DNA from: Pyxicephalus adspersus | Taxonomy: Eukaryota > Chordata > Amphibia > Anura > Pyxicephalidae | Direction of reading: 5' to 3' | Assembly: GCF_032062135.1 (NCBI RefSeq) | Contig: NC_092862.1 | Span: 42,669,139-42,733,138, forward strand | Length of the DNA stretch: 64,000 bases | In this document: in pieces, positions 37,125 through 48,727 of the stretch | Layout of the letters: each line of letters opens with the position of its first letter | Numbering within the stretch: position 1 is the first letter of the stretch | Notes under the pieces: model-generated | Told to the model about the DNA's origin: nothing | The model's database searches: none | What the model saw: only the letters and a program-made list of their open reading frames with translations | Program-made: the position numbers and the translations under genes

Positions 37125-37244
37125 GTAGGGACATTAGATTGTGAGCTCCTTTGAGGGACAGTTAGTGACACGACTATGAACTTTGTACAGCGCTGCGTAA
37201 TATGATGGCGCTATATAAATACTGTATAATAATAATAATAATAA
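37125..37244 (+). mobile_element. LINE-type (L2/CR1-like) 3' tail, plus strand
   Basis: Reads ttgtgagctcctttgaggga, tacagcgctgcgtaatatg, atggcgctatataaatactg and ends in (AAT)n. The best-preserved tail end in the window. Confidence 0.82.
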
Positions 37245-37504
37245 CCCAGCTTCCAAAGCTGGATCATGGCTGTTGGGGAACAAGGAACTAGATAAAGTAT
37301 TCCATTGCTGTACACCCCTGTAGACTGAACTAGCAGCAGACCCTTAGAAAATGACGTGGGAGTAATTTTTATTTATGAAGTTTAGCTTTGTATCGGTGTT
37401 CAGTGCATGTTCACTTTGCAAATTTAATACTAGTAAAAGGATGCCGTGCTCCCTTTCAGTAGATGACCATCATGTTTTAAAATACAAACAAGTTCATGTA
37501 AAAA

Positions 37505-37700
37505 CATTACTATCCAGGAAATCAAAGTGCACACCGGTTCAGTTACTAACATAACCACTAACAATCTCTATGTCAAGTGAACATAAGATTTGCAAATAGT
37601 ACATTCCACTTTGCTAGGTAAACAGACTCTAAATCCTTTAGGAAATGAACACCATTGCATGACCAGAGTGAACTTAACTCTACTAAAGACTGAACCTGGT
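37505..37700 (+). repeat. Dispersed repeat, 'CTAAGTGAACA' family (diverged)
   Basis: Contains gtcaagtgaacataag, ttgctaggtaaacagactc and aaatcctttaggaaatgaac, resembling the word order of the 41520 copy (tgctaagtgaacagtttc, aatcctttagtaac). Confidence 0.45.
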
Positions 37701-39340
37701 CAGCATGAACTGTAACATGTATCCAGTGTGAAGATGTTCAGAGTCAAACCAAATCATTGCTAAATAATCTGTTTCTGGGTGAGTGTACACAGCTGGTAAT
37801 GTCACTTTGTTATTATTCCTTCATACAACTCAGTGTGGATGTGTTACAAACACATGGTGAATGCATCATAAACATACCCCAAATCATCATGGTTGCATAT
37901 ATGCTATATTTATATTTTCTAAAAACTGGACCATTTAGGTCAAAGATGACTCAGGGTACAGAATAATTCCTGCTTAAGTTTGTTTAGTTGATAAAAATGT
38001 ACTGTTTATTTCAACTAGTTTGGTCAACAACCCTGTACTTGGCATTTTAACTGGAACTGCAGCCAATGCATTTGTTAGTTTTTTCCATGACAAGGCATTA
38101 ATGAAATCCAAAATGGAGCTTTGTTCTATAGTAATACTTTACTAAAATTGCCCACAGTTTTAATGGTTACCAGATCTCTATAAGTAAGGCTAGAATCCTT
38201 CTTTTTTTTATTAATTTTTCACCCTTCTGGGTAATATAGGCTGCTGAGTTTTATAGGGAATCAATGCTGTACTGCTCAGTAGTGTACATCCCAGCACAAG
38301 ACAAATACAACATTTTGAAATATAGGCAGCTGTTGTATGTCTCTGCGTTTAGAGGTGAGATCCATTTTTATACTCATTTGCCTCTGAAGGCACACTTAGG
38401 TATCTGTGTATGTTTAGCAGCTCTATAAGCTTCCATTTAGGTAGTTATTAGGCCCAGAACTGCTGTGTTGTGTGTATGAACAAAGCCCTCTTTGGTTTAA
38501 AATCCTGTTGAAGTTTGCATTTTATAGCAGCAGAAAGTGTTATTTCAACGGTTTTATTTTGTTTCTCTGCAGCTGACTCTGCTATAAAAGCCATTTACAA
38601 GGTAAACAGGTCAGGAGAGGAACAAGTCTCACATTAGTTCTAATACAAAAAGACAGGCTTCAGATGGATCAAAATATGTTGCTTCTTTTATTGTAAAAGC
38701 TATTGTCATGTATATTTATTTGCTCAATTTATATTCTTGACATTTTGCGTTAAACAAATCTATTCTCAGATCTACCATGTACTGCAAAGCTTTTAGCAAA
38801 CTTTTTATCAGCTTCCACTGTGCAATGGATTGAAGCCTCCTTTCTGATGCACCACTGACATTTTTTAAGAATATGCACCAAAGCTAAAGATTGTGCACCG
38901 AGGAGAACGGTGGTGCAAAGTTGATCGGTCAGGGAAGCAAACCCTTCTACTTCCCTACTGATTCATATATCCCGCTCAGGCAGAGGAATTCAGCTGACCT
39001 AAATTTCATACAAAACTTCTCTGTTTTTGATAGAGAAGGAAGGGTAACATTTATCTTTTTGTTTCTGCTGGGAAGGGTCTCATCCACCCCCTGTTGTCTC
39101 CAGGACAAATAGTGAGTGAAAGTCACGCAAGGCAAAGCAATAGGTTCCCTTTGAAAACTTGTCTCCTTATCTGATTATACCTACATCCTTTCACTCCATC
39201 AGTATTTTGTTTAGTTGGGGAGACAAAGTGACCATAAAGCTTTTGGCTATAGGGAAACTCTTCCCCTCTTCCTTTTGTTGGACAGTGTTGTTGCCTGCTG
39301 ATTGACTGCACCATCATCAAGAGGGGGTCAAGTGAAGGTC
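37700..39340. other. Intronic sequence, no gene seen
   Basis: No recognised gene or repeat. A possible 29-base micro-exon-like segment at 38573-38601 is discussed as a finding. Confidence 0.45.
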
Positions 39341-39705
39341 TTAGGCTGCGCACACACGTGCAATAATTGTCGTTGGAAGCAAATGATCTGGTCAACGACT
39401 GGTCAATGACGCCGACGAACGAGGAATCTCACTGGAAACGAACAACCGTCCCAGGAGATCTTTTTGGACGACGATCGTTTGTAATATATTGTGTGTACGG
39501 TCGTTCAGTGATCATGAAATGTTCTGTGATACACTTTCTCCTGTACATGTCACTTCCTGCATCGTTTGAACGATCGTTCAAATGATCGTATCTATTGTGT
39601 ACATTATTGGTGGATTATATTTGAATGAACATTCAAAATAATCTGGAATAATCGTTGATCGTTCGTTTTCAAACGATAATTATTGCACGTGTGTACCTAG
39701 CCTTA
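39341..39705 (+). mobile_element. MITE, GCAATAATTGTCGTTGG-type, long form, plus orientation
   Basis: Left end ttaggctgcgcacacacgtg, then caataattgtcgttgg; right end attattgcacgtgtgtacc then tagcctta. The inverted right end TAAGGCTAGGTACACACGTG pairs with the left. The interior repeats acgatcgtt words and many gatcgttc palindromes. A similar element in opposite orientation lies at 40991-41342. No coding capacity. Confidence 0.9.
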
Positions 39706-39709
39706 GTCT

Positions 39710-40985
39710 TGTGCAAGCTCCAGGTTGTACCATGTAGATAACACGTGACTTTTTTTCTCCTTCCCTTGGGTAAACATAGTGACAGAAGAGCCATAAACTG
39801 TGTGGGTGCAAATGTTAAAGTGCCACTTTTTTTATTGGCCAGCGTTGGCAAAACACGCTGTAAGCCAACATCATTTCCACAACCTGTTGTAACCGGTCAC
39901 ATTTTTTTTAAAGAGAAAAAATGACTGCCTTATTTTACTATTTTAGTCTGTTTAAATCACATGTGTTTGCTACATAGTTTTGTATTGAGATGGTATTTGT
40001 TTTGTTTTGAGATGTATGTGTCTTTGTCAGTCGGTCCTTGCAATTTTTTGGTTCATGAATAGATTATTTCTCATTAAATTCCAAAAATAAACCTTCAAAA
40101 ATCCCTTTATGAATAAGACTACCTTGACTGCATTGCAGAATCATTATGAAGCTCTCACTCTAATAACATAATAAAGGCTACTTGACTGCTATTGAAATAG
40201 ACACCCGCTGACTAGGAAATGAGTGTCTTCAGCCTTTCAAAACAATAGCATGAAAAGGGGATAGATCAGAAATGGGGAGGAGAGAGGAAGCCATAGGGGG
40301 TTCCGTGGTGCTTGTAAAAAGTAATTGTAGTCAGCTAGTTTACATGAAAACCAAGATTACAATGTCACCACCATATACCGTACATCACTGCAGGTTGAGA
40401 TATTCTCGTTTGCCCCATGCTAGCACACTCCGGATTATTTCTGTTTAAACAAATAGTAATCTGGTTGTTCATCAGGATGTTCACATGCCTAATTCTCTTC
40501 CTCCTGCTTTTGTTTAATAAAACATTTTATTTCCAGATAGGTGCTCTGTCACACTTTAATCTTCTTTGACAGTGTAAAGGTTGTCAGTAACATGAAAAAT
40601 GGAATGAGTTAAACAAAATCTGCTTTGTGCACATGAAGGGGAAGTCTTTGATGTTAAACTTTAATGAGGGATGCAGGTGATGTCTTTGCTGACCTCCTAT
40701 TGAAAATACAAGTCGCCTGGCTGGAATGCAGAGCTGTTGGCCTAAGGTACTCCGAGTCATCAACCCAGAATAAATATACCGGCCAGAAAAGATGGTCAGA
40801 TGTTCCTATCTGCATGATTGTGGTAAAGCAGTGATTCAGAATATTATTATAATAATATTATAATATTAGAATCAGATTGATAACTGGACTAGCAAGCAAT
40901 CAGCACTTGATTGTTTTTGATATATTTATAGTATCTGTGTGTAGCAGTGTATCTGTGCCTGCATTGTCAGCATACAACCAGGCAG
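39710..40985. other. Intronic spacer between two inverted MITEs
   Basis: No gene or repeat recognised, except a short palindromic ATTATTATAATAATATTATAAT tract in pieces near 40842-40866. Confidence 0.5.
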
Positions 40986-40990
40986 TTGTA

Positions 40991-41342
40991 AGGCTAGGTA
41001 CACACGTGCAATAATTATCCTTTGATAATGAACGATCAATGATTATTCCCCGATTATTTTGAGCGATCGTTCAAATATAATTCACCAATAATGTACACAC
41101 TAGATACAATAGTTTGATTGATCGTAGAGGAGAAAGTGTACAGAAGGACCGTACACACAATAGATTACAAATTATCATCGCCCAATCAGATCCGCCAGAG
41201 CCGTCGTTCTTTTCCAGCGTGATTCCTCATTCATCAGCGTCCTTGACCAGTCATTTTGCACTTTTTTTGTAAACAATTATCAAATGATCTTTCGTGGATC
41301 GTTTGTTTCCAACGACAATTATTGCACTTGTGTACGCAGCCT
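40991..41342 (-). mobile_element. MITE, GCAATAATTGTCGTTGG-type, long form, minus orientation
   Basis: Left end aggctaggtacacacgtgca; right end caattattgcacttgtgtac then gcagcct. The reverse complement of its left part matches the right part of 39341-39705 (gtacattattggtg, gatcgttc words), so the two copies are inverted relative to one another. Confidence 0.9.
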
Positions 41343-41519
41343 TGGACACATGCAATAAAACATACCCCTTCCAATCACTGCCACTCACCCATAAATCCTG
41401 ATTCCATATAACAGACATGTGTACCCCATAATGCCTATGCTCTTGCTTTGAAAACATTTCTCTACAGATTGCCATACATAAAGGAAGTTAGGCTCTTCTG
41501 ACCTTACCTATTCAATTGT

Positions 41520-41660
41520 GTAAGCAAAAACCCTTTGGGAACATGATTGGGTAGTTTTTGCATATTGAATTTTCATTGCATTCACTAAACAAAGTAAAAT
41601 ATTCCTCAAAATGGGACAATGCACTTTGCTAAGTGAACAGTTTCTAATCCTTTAGTAACT
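41520..41660 (+). repeat. Dispersed repeat, 'CTAAGTGAACA' family
   Basis: Contains catgattgggtagtttttgc, cactaaacaaagtaaaat, tgctaagtgaacagtttc and cctttagtaac. Confidence 0.55.
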
Positions 41661-42402
41661 ATTAATTCTACAAGAAAGTAGGAATGGCTGAGAGGACCAC
41701 TGACTTGATGGCTGACCCTAAGACACTGAAATTGGGGTTGGAGTAAGCTTTTTTTAACCACATTTGCATAGGGAACTAAAGAAGCATAATGAAAATGATA
41801 AAAATACATTACCCTAATAGTCTATTTATGCAAGAAACATTGTTTTTTTTATATTTCTATGTGATCAGATATTTAAAGTAAACACAGCCTCAGATTATTC
41901 ATAAGGTTGGTAAACATTAATTTTGGTAAGTGAACATTCCCTACTCTTTTAATCAAACCCATTTAGATTATTGTTATTGCAGTGTTTCTGACTAGAACAT
42001 CCATTTTTAAAGCCTAGTAGTACCAAAATCATGGCTGTATTATTTCAAATACAATTCTAGAAATGTTTAAAGTGGGGTTTTTAAGGCTGTGAAGTAATAC
42101 TTGTGTGTCTAAGCCTTGAGCTGGCAAACATTCCAGCACACCACCTGATTACCAGCTATTTTCACAGCAAGTAAGAAGATGTTATATGTGAAAATACCTT
42201 TCGGGCAATGTGTCTTGTGATATGTTCTCACTGCAGCTAAAAAAACCTTCACTTACAATGTGTAGTGTCAAGAATCCCACTTGCGTGTCTTGTTATATTA
42301 TTCCGGCTACAAATGTGCAACACATGTAAAACTGTTATGTTATAAAGCCTCTGGATCCATTTTATCCCATTTGATGCTGATATCAAAATTATATGTATAT
42401 AG

Positions 42403-42406
<4 letters not shown>

Positions 42407-42446
<40 letters not shown>

Positions 42447-42447
42447 T
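42407..42447. repeat. (TA)n microsatellite
   Basis: About 17 uninterrupted TA units followed by catatat. Confidence 0.96.
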
Positions 42448-42679
42448 TTATATTCTACCAGTATTCTACAGCAGTCAGATCTAGCGGGATCATTCTACCT
42501 TGTGGTTCTGTTATGGTTGGGACTTGTCAAAGGCAATGGGGTTGTTTTAATGAATGCATTAAAGAAATTCATGAAGTATATGCTGTCTGCTAATCAAAAT
42601 GAATGTTAACTCTGTAAGAGATAAATCACTACCCTTGGTGGAGGTGAAGCTCTGCTGGCTTCAGCTGTCCAATCATGTT

Positions 42680-42835
42680 CAAGGAAAAGCCATTTTTTTT
42701 ATTTCCTTGCATGTGATTGGGTATAACAAGCAGTGAATGTTCATCGCATTTACTAAGCTAAGTAAATTTTCCCTTCCAGAGTGATAATCTACTTTGCTTA
42801 GTAAACATTGTGATTCCTTTATGGCTTTCTTCACA
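42680..42835 (+). repeat. Dispersed repeat, 'CTAAGTGAACA' family
   Basis: Contains ttgcatgtgattgggtata, tttactaagctaagtaaatt, tttgcttagtaaacattg and attcctttatgg. The palindrome-like tttactaagctaagtaaa is intact here. Confidence 0.6.
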
Positions 42836-42849
42836 CCCTAGGTGTAAAA

Positions 42850-43010
42850 CCTAGCAGCTGGCAAACAGTGCTGCACTTGGCAATGACCAAACCAGCAGTC
42901 AAAACTGACTTGGTGCTTTTGGGATCTTCACTGTGCATCTGCTGCAGCCACATGACAAAAATCTTCTATTCATTTGAATAGGACAGGTTGGTTTTGTAAG
43001 GTGAGATTTC
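42850..43010 (+). repeat. Dispersed repeat, 'CATTTGAATAGGACAGG' family, copy 1
   Basis: Contains gggatcttcactgtgcatct, gctgcagccacatgac, attcatttgaatagga and caggttggttttgta. The same series occurs at 45905-46112. Confidence 0.7.
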
Positions 43011-43224
43011 CTCAGATTACCAATAGGCCACATCCCCATTTTTTAAAAACATTAAAGAAAATAGAGTAGGTTTAGGGACTTTTAAGGCCAAATTAGGTAC
43101 AAATGACATATAGCTTAAAATGCGTTATTTCATTATCAAACATATAACAACCATATTTCAGCTTAAAAGCATATCATAAAAACAATATCTCCTGTGCTAG
43201 ACACCAAATCAATGGGTTCTAGAT

Positions 43225-43280
43225 TGTCGATGCATTTCGCTGGATAAAAGATCCGCTTCTTCAGGACGTTTTCAGGAGAT
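43225..43280 (-). repeat. 'CCTGAAGAAGC..GAAATGC' repeat motif, minus strand
   Basis: Plus strand reads gatgcatttcgctgg, then gatccgcttcttcaggac; reversed this is GTCCTGAAGAAGCGGATC followed by AGCGAAATGC, the same core as at 36510. Confidence 0.55.
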
Positions 43281-43585
43281 AAGATTGCCTACATAAGATC
43301 CAGCATCTCGTGACCGGTAAATGTTTTACCGTTAAGCAAAGGGAGGCAAAAACCAGCCTCCCTCCCTTTTTACTTGTCTCCAAGTAAAATTCTAATATTC
43401 CTCATTAATCCATGCGTACATAAGAGGAGAGCTCCCCAAACCAAAAAATAACAACAGATTTAAAAGAACCTGCTTTGTAAAGACAATTCAGAATCTGAAC
43501 AGTGTGGTAGAGTCTAGCAGACAGTCCAACATGAGACAAGATAGAGAGGAGACGTCGCAGGTGATGACAAGCCCAGACCACTTGC

Positions 43586-43715
43586 GAATACTGGTGGGTC
43601 AGGTTGGTTTTGTAGTTGAGCTTGCACCAGAAAGCTGTAGCTCACCGCAGGTCCAAAAATGTCCCGTAGTAAATCAACCCTAACATTTGGTTTGATCAGG
43701 AGCTGTAATACTGTA
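43586..43715 (+). repeat. Dispersed repeat, 'CATTTGAATAGGACAGG' family, copy 2
   Basis: Contains tcaggttggttttgtagttg, ccagaaagctgtagctcacc, caggtccaaaaatgtcc, tagtaaatcaaccc and ttggtttgatcaggagct, aligned with the 45905-46112 copy. Confidence 0.72.
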
Positions 43716-43954
43716 AAATTTCACATCATTTGTACTTCACTTTTGATTGAATGTTGCTTCTGAAATTGATAATACAAAAAGAGAGCTTTCCCTGACGTGA
43801 TATATTTACTTATGAGTGTATGTTTCTTCTCGACAGATGAAGCTGAGCAGAATCCCACATATACATGACTGGTTTCTTTAATGCATATGTTATCAGCACA
43901 TATGTTTCTTCGCAGGTCATTACCTACATTGCACAATTTAGTATGATAGCAAAA

Positions 43955-45420
43955 CTAATTTTCCAAGCAGTCATCTGAGTCATTGACATAACTTTTCACA
44001 AAATTGGAGCTCATTGACCCGGCCTTGGGGAACTTGTACAGATCATTGCTGTGCTTGTACTTGATTTTCCCTCTTTCTGGTTTAAAAACACTGGAGTCTG
44101 CTTGCTTTTTTATTTGGAGGGTTAACATGTTCATGTAAATCATGAGAAAAGAAATGTTTTGACCAAATCCCTAGCTAAGTGAAATCTGAAATTACTACAT
44201 AATTTTACAACCACATATTCTCCCCTGGGAAATGTTTGTCCCTCACTGGAATGTTATTCTTTACTGATATAGACATGTTGTGTTTTTCTGACCTCTGGAC
44301 TTATTTATGAAAAACTGAAATGTTAATAAAAAGGGCAAACGTGAATCTGTCCTAAGGCATCCAATTATATTACATTTTTAAAGTGGCCCTAAACTGTAAA
44401 GGTTGCTATGTTATAGGGAATCTATAAAAGTGTTAATTGTGCATAAGCAGCACCAATAATTGATTTTTCTTTTGTATGGATTTGAAAAATATCATTGCAT
44501 TGCCACGTGAAGGATTTTTCTTTTAGGCAGTGTAAAGCCCACAGCTGTATATCAGCAGTGAATAAGGCACTTCTACCTCTGACTGCTGGGTTCAGGAGTT
44601 TAGAGAAAGACTTGATGATGTCATTACTGTAAGTGGACAATGCCACTAAGTTTACATCAAGATTGTTTTCTATGCAGAAGGCTTTGACTTGAGACGGCAC
44701 CAGGATTTCCACCTCTACACACGACAGGATGACATTGTACATTATACAGCCTTATATACATTATGTACAGCCTATACAGTGTTCAGTGGCTAAAAGGGGC
44801 CGGGAGAACACTGCTTTAGATAACTAGTCCTTTGCCCTTTGTCTTTTTGGACACAGTTTTAAACGTTTACTTTCTCTGCAATTTTATGAGCAGAATCATC
44901 TCTTTTGTTGCAGTTTTACATACTTTTATACCTATTATAAATAAAGTACAGGAGTTGTTTTGAAAATATAGCTATATATACCATATCCTTGTACTTGAAG
45001 TTTTATTACAGTAAACTTCATGTAATTTTGCCAAACTAGATTGGCGTCTATGATAGTTGCTTTTTCCAGAAAGTTCTTGTAAGAACAGTTTGGCACGTTC
45101 TGTACCTGTACATTTTCATACCCACAAGGAAACTCACAGGCTCTTATTAACATCATCTCCCTGTACATCTGCAGAGTTGTAGCACATATCTGTCACGTTC
45201 ATCACACACATTCCTTTTGTTTCGGTCTGTCTTAGTGAATTGTGAAGCCTGATAGTTCTTGGCTGTGGGTTTCAGTATTTTGGAATTCAATAACTTACTA
45301 AGGCTAACGACATGACAAGTATAAAACTGAAATTTAAAGTTATAGCATACAGTCATCTGTAACCATACCAAGATGTATGTATTGGCCGGTAAAATTCTCT
45401 CAGCAGATTAAACCATTGTT
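43955..45420 (-). other. Series of minus-strand protein-like frames, no gene recognised
   Basis: Several medium minus-strand open frames follow one another (for example 45153-45371, 44935-45168, 44422-44742 and 43955-44143). Splice-like words are present (GTGAGT at 45137-45132). They do not join into a protein I recognise, stops separate them, and each length is expected by chance. A fragment of the CCGGGTGG repeat at 44783-44813 interrupts the series. Treated as non-coding unless a search shows otherwise. Confidence 0.15.
44783..44813 (+). mobile_element. CCGGGTGG-family element, right-end fragment
   Basis: ggctaaaaggggccgggaga then acactg matches the right terminus of the copy at 3660. The left part is missing or unrecognisable. 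Confidence 0.5.
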
Positions 45421-45904
45421 GGTGAATTATAAAACCTCTGAAGGGTTCCTTACAGAGGAATCATTAAAGTTGTAGTTTCACTTGCCAACAACATTCAAAC
45501 AAAGGATAACCCATCTGTCTACTTTCTGAAAGAAAAGCTGATAAAGAGATAACAACTTTATCATAGAAAAATAAGTGGTGGTCAAAATGGTACATCTTAC
45601 AATGAGATAAAAAAGTATTTTGATAACTTGCCTGGAGCACAGATTTAAAGTTAATCCTGTTCTCTCAAAAACCATGTAAGGAATTTAATAAAAACAGGCA
45701 TCCTCAGGTAAATACAATTCTTGAGTGTCTCTGAACTGATCTGTAAAATGCAGAGTGCACTGATATTCAGATACTGACTTGGAGCACTCGTCAATCATCT
45801 GCAACCCTCTACCCATATTACGTACCTGTTGGTTTTTAGATGTGCTACAATGATCAGTGGAGAGTGCCAGCTATTATTTTCCAGATTTTTATTTTTTTAA
45901 TATT

Positions 45905-46112
45905 AGATCAGATTTTGGGATCTGCACTGTGCATCTGCTACAGCCACATGCAAAAATATGGTTTCCAACCTCTCCTATTCATTTGAATAGGACCAGTTGG
46001 TTTTGTAGTTGAGCCTGCGCCAGAACGCTGTAGCTCACTGCAGGTCCAAAATGTCCTGTAGTAAATCAACCCTTTTCAACATTTGGTTTGTTCAGGAGCT
46101 TTAATACTGTTA
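45905..46112 (+). repeat. Dispersed repeat, 'CATTTGAATAGGACAGG' family, copy 3
   Basis: Contains gggatctgcactgtgcatct, ctacagccacatgc, attcatttgaataggacc, agttggttttgtagttgagc, caggtccaaaatgtcctg and ttggtttgttcaggagct. It joins the parts found separately at 42850 and 43586, so it shows that both belong to one family. Confidence 0.75.
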
Positions 46113-46119
46113 AAGTAAG

Positions 46120-47570
46120 TCCTGAGGGTGCTTGCAAAACAAGGACAACAACTTGGATTATTGGGAATGGGTGTTGTTCAGCCTTAAAGCCGTAGGCATT
46201 GGGAAAAAAGCTCGGCAAAGTGTAGGCCTATGGGCTGACATAACTGGGAATAATCAGGGTTTAGTAAACGGTTATCAGTCTTTAGGGGGTTTAAGTAATA
46301 TCAGGCCAGGCCATTCATAGAGATCATTTTTTCTGTGTCTTTAAGTTACCAACATTAAAGACTGTTTTTCCGGCTATGTAGAGTCAAATAGAACATTGAT
46401 AGGTGAAGAACACAAGTCCAGGGCAGGTTAACTCAGAAAACATTTAAAATCTTCATTGCCTTACAGCTGGAATCATATACTCATATTGGCTGCCATGAGC
46501 AATATCTTCATTTTCCTTTCCCAAGTTAATTTATTGGTTTAGTGATAAACAGCCAGCGTCTTCATATTCCTCTAATTTAGGTTACAGTCCATAATTACAC
46601 TCCAAATGATTGCAGCTTTTGTATTAAATGTTTGTGTGCGGCAATAATGATATTTGTAAATTTTATGTAAATACCTAATTATCTATCTAAAATGGGTATA
46701 CAAAATATTAGCAACACAGTGTGTTTATACAGCATTAACATACTTTGATTTCCCACTGGCAAACGTTCAGGGGACACAGGCATTACCTAGGAACACAAAG
46801 ATAATTATTGAAGAGACCGAGAGATGTCCAAGCTAAGTGCTGTAATCTAGGTATTACGATAAGGGTTTAACAGAGTTGTCATGATTACAAGGTCTGTTGC
46901 ATTAATATTGTGTCACCCTGTGCAGCTTTTATATTATTTGTCATCCTCTATATTCCCACTCCTTCCAAGCAGTATTTCACTCCAGTGGCAGGATGTGGGT
47001 ATGTGGTTTGGTCACACAGTGTATACACTTCATTTAAACACAGATTATTTTCAGAAAGCCTTCCAAATATATCAGAGCAGCTCTGAAACAACATACCAGC
47101 ATGTTTCTATTCTAAAGTTATCTTCTGAGTTTGTTTTGGTCACAAGCCCTTTTGTTTTTTTTGTACATTTGTACATCATGTATATAAATAGTTTACAGAT
47201 TTCTCCTTTGCTATATTTTCCCAAAAACAGATTTCAGAAGTTGTACGTGTATCATTATTCTACAGCCAGATTAATTGCTTAACTGTGCTTTTTCTGCATT
47301 ACATACTATTTGTGAGAGTTGTCAGCTACAAAATGTTACCTCTTTTTAAAACATAAAATTTATGTCAAAAGCTGTTACACTGAACTGCATGTGACCATTA
47401 GGAATAAGGAGTCTGTACAGCATTGTGGCGCCAGCAGAATTGTCAAAAGAGGAGATGATCTGTGCTAGAAAATAATCTGGTTTTATTCTGCAGTATCTGC
47501 ACTGATTACTGCAATTAAACATGAGACCTTTTATCTATATGACTCAGGAACAATAACAATTGAACATTCC
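46120..47570. other. Intronic sequence, no gene seen
   Basis: Contains the longest open frame of the window (133 codons, 46881-47282, +). It is rich in Leu, Ser, Tyr and Phe, matches nothing I know, and is of a length expected by chance. Confidence 0.5.
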
Positions 47571-47574
47571 TTAC

Positions 47575-47692
47575 CAGTCCTTGTACAGCACTCGTTCGTG
47601 CATCGTGCAGTCTTTTGTCGTTGGAAAGGATTGTGACAGATCCTTTCCAACGACAATAACTGCACATGTGTATGCAGCTTAAGATGCAATGG
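47575..47692 (-). mobile_element. MITE fragment, GCAATAATTGTCGTTGG-type (one end only)
   Basis: Holds the terminal palindrome: gtcgttggaaaggatt and agatcctttccaacgac lie 5 bases apart, followed by ataactgcacatgtgtatgc and agcttaag. Reversed, it matches the left end of 62407-62665 (gctgcgtacacacctgca, ggaaaggatc). The other half is absent. Confidence 0.8.
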
Positions 47693-47807
47693 CTGCTTTA
47701 GTTTCTACTTTAGTCTTTTTTCCTTTATGTACAGTAACATCCTTCTTGTCCAGCAATGATCACTTGCTGTATTTTTTCTGTTGGGGAACAATACTGTTAC
47801 CCGATTA

Positions 47808-47965
47808 ATATTAATATTATTATTATTATTATTTATAATAAACAGGATTTATATAGCGCCAACATATTACGCAGCGCTGTACAATAAATAGGGGTTGCAA
47901 ATGACAGACAGATACAGACAGTGACCCAGGAGGAGAGAACCCTGCCTCAAAGAGCTTATTATTTC
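47808..47965 (-). mobile_element. LINE-type (L2/CR1-like) 3' tail, minus strand
   Basis: Begins with an (ATT)n tract, then aacaggatttatatagcgcc, aacatattacgcagcgctg, aataggggttgcaaatgaca and gacagatacagacagtgac: the reverse complement of the 21649 copy. Confidence 0.85.
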
Positions 47966-48257
47966 TGCCCCCTAGGGCAAAAATATAGGGCCACAGAGGA
48001 CTTCCCTTCTCCATACCTTGGTGGAGGTGCCTTATATTTCCAAAAACAGTCTTATTACCAATGCTAATACATAATAGTAAGCACAGGCATTGTGCAGTGC
48101 GCAGGGAGTTATCACCTCAAAAGATCTCTGGCACGATCAATAGGTATTTGTTTGCAGTTATTAAACAGTAATAATAATAAAAAAACCTTGCAACTGTATA
48201 TTTGCCAGACCAAAGGCAGTAAATAGGCAAAGTTCATTGATAAGGAGTGCATTAAAC

Positions 48258-48385
48258 TTCAGCTTCTCTCTTCCACCTGTGTCACTGTCTGTACTGTCAT
48301 TTTTTGCATCCGCTATTTAACGTACAGCACTGCGTAATATGTTTGTACTATATAAATACAGTTTATTATTAAAAATAATAATAAT
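48258..48385 (+). mobile_element. LINE-type (L2/CR1-like) 3' tail, plus strand
   Basis: Contains cctgtgtcactgtctgtact, gctatttaacgtacagcac, tgcgtaatatgtttgtact and atataaatacagtttattat, then an (AAT)n tail. With 47808-47965 it forms an inverted pair with tails pointing outward. Confidence 0.8.
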
Positions 48386-48559
48386 AGTAACCAACCATAT
48401 ATAGGCACTGGTAGATAACAGAAAAGAAGGTACTGCTGCCATATCAGGACCCAACCTGAGACCAAAGTTTTTTTGCAATTCCTTTTTTCCCCATTTGCCT
48501 CCCCACATGCAACTTTGTAATAACAGGTCTCAAATCAGAATACTTTGAGACAACCTAAT

Positions 48560-48640
48560 ATGTCATTTGGAGACTGTTTTCTCAGCTAAGTAAATGTTTA
48601 TTTGGCTTAGTAAACAAGATGAATCTGTGCTCAAGCTCAA
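48560..48640 (+). repeat. Dispersed repeat, 'CTAAGTAAA' family fragment
   Basis: Contains ctcagctaagtaaatg and ttggcttagtaaacaag, like the core of the copy at 42680. Confidence 0.4.
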
Positions 48641-48727
48641 TCATGTGCTAGCAAAATTAAAAAAAGTAAACATTTTAATAGAGTTTAATTTGCATATCCA
48701 TTTAAATGGTTTTGTGTTTCTCAGCAG

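Noticed and set aside
46881..47282. Longest open frame of the window (133 codons)
   Set aside because: A few frames this long are expected by chance in 64 kb of two-strand AT-rich DNA. Composition is hydrophobic and no motif is recognisable.
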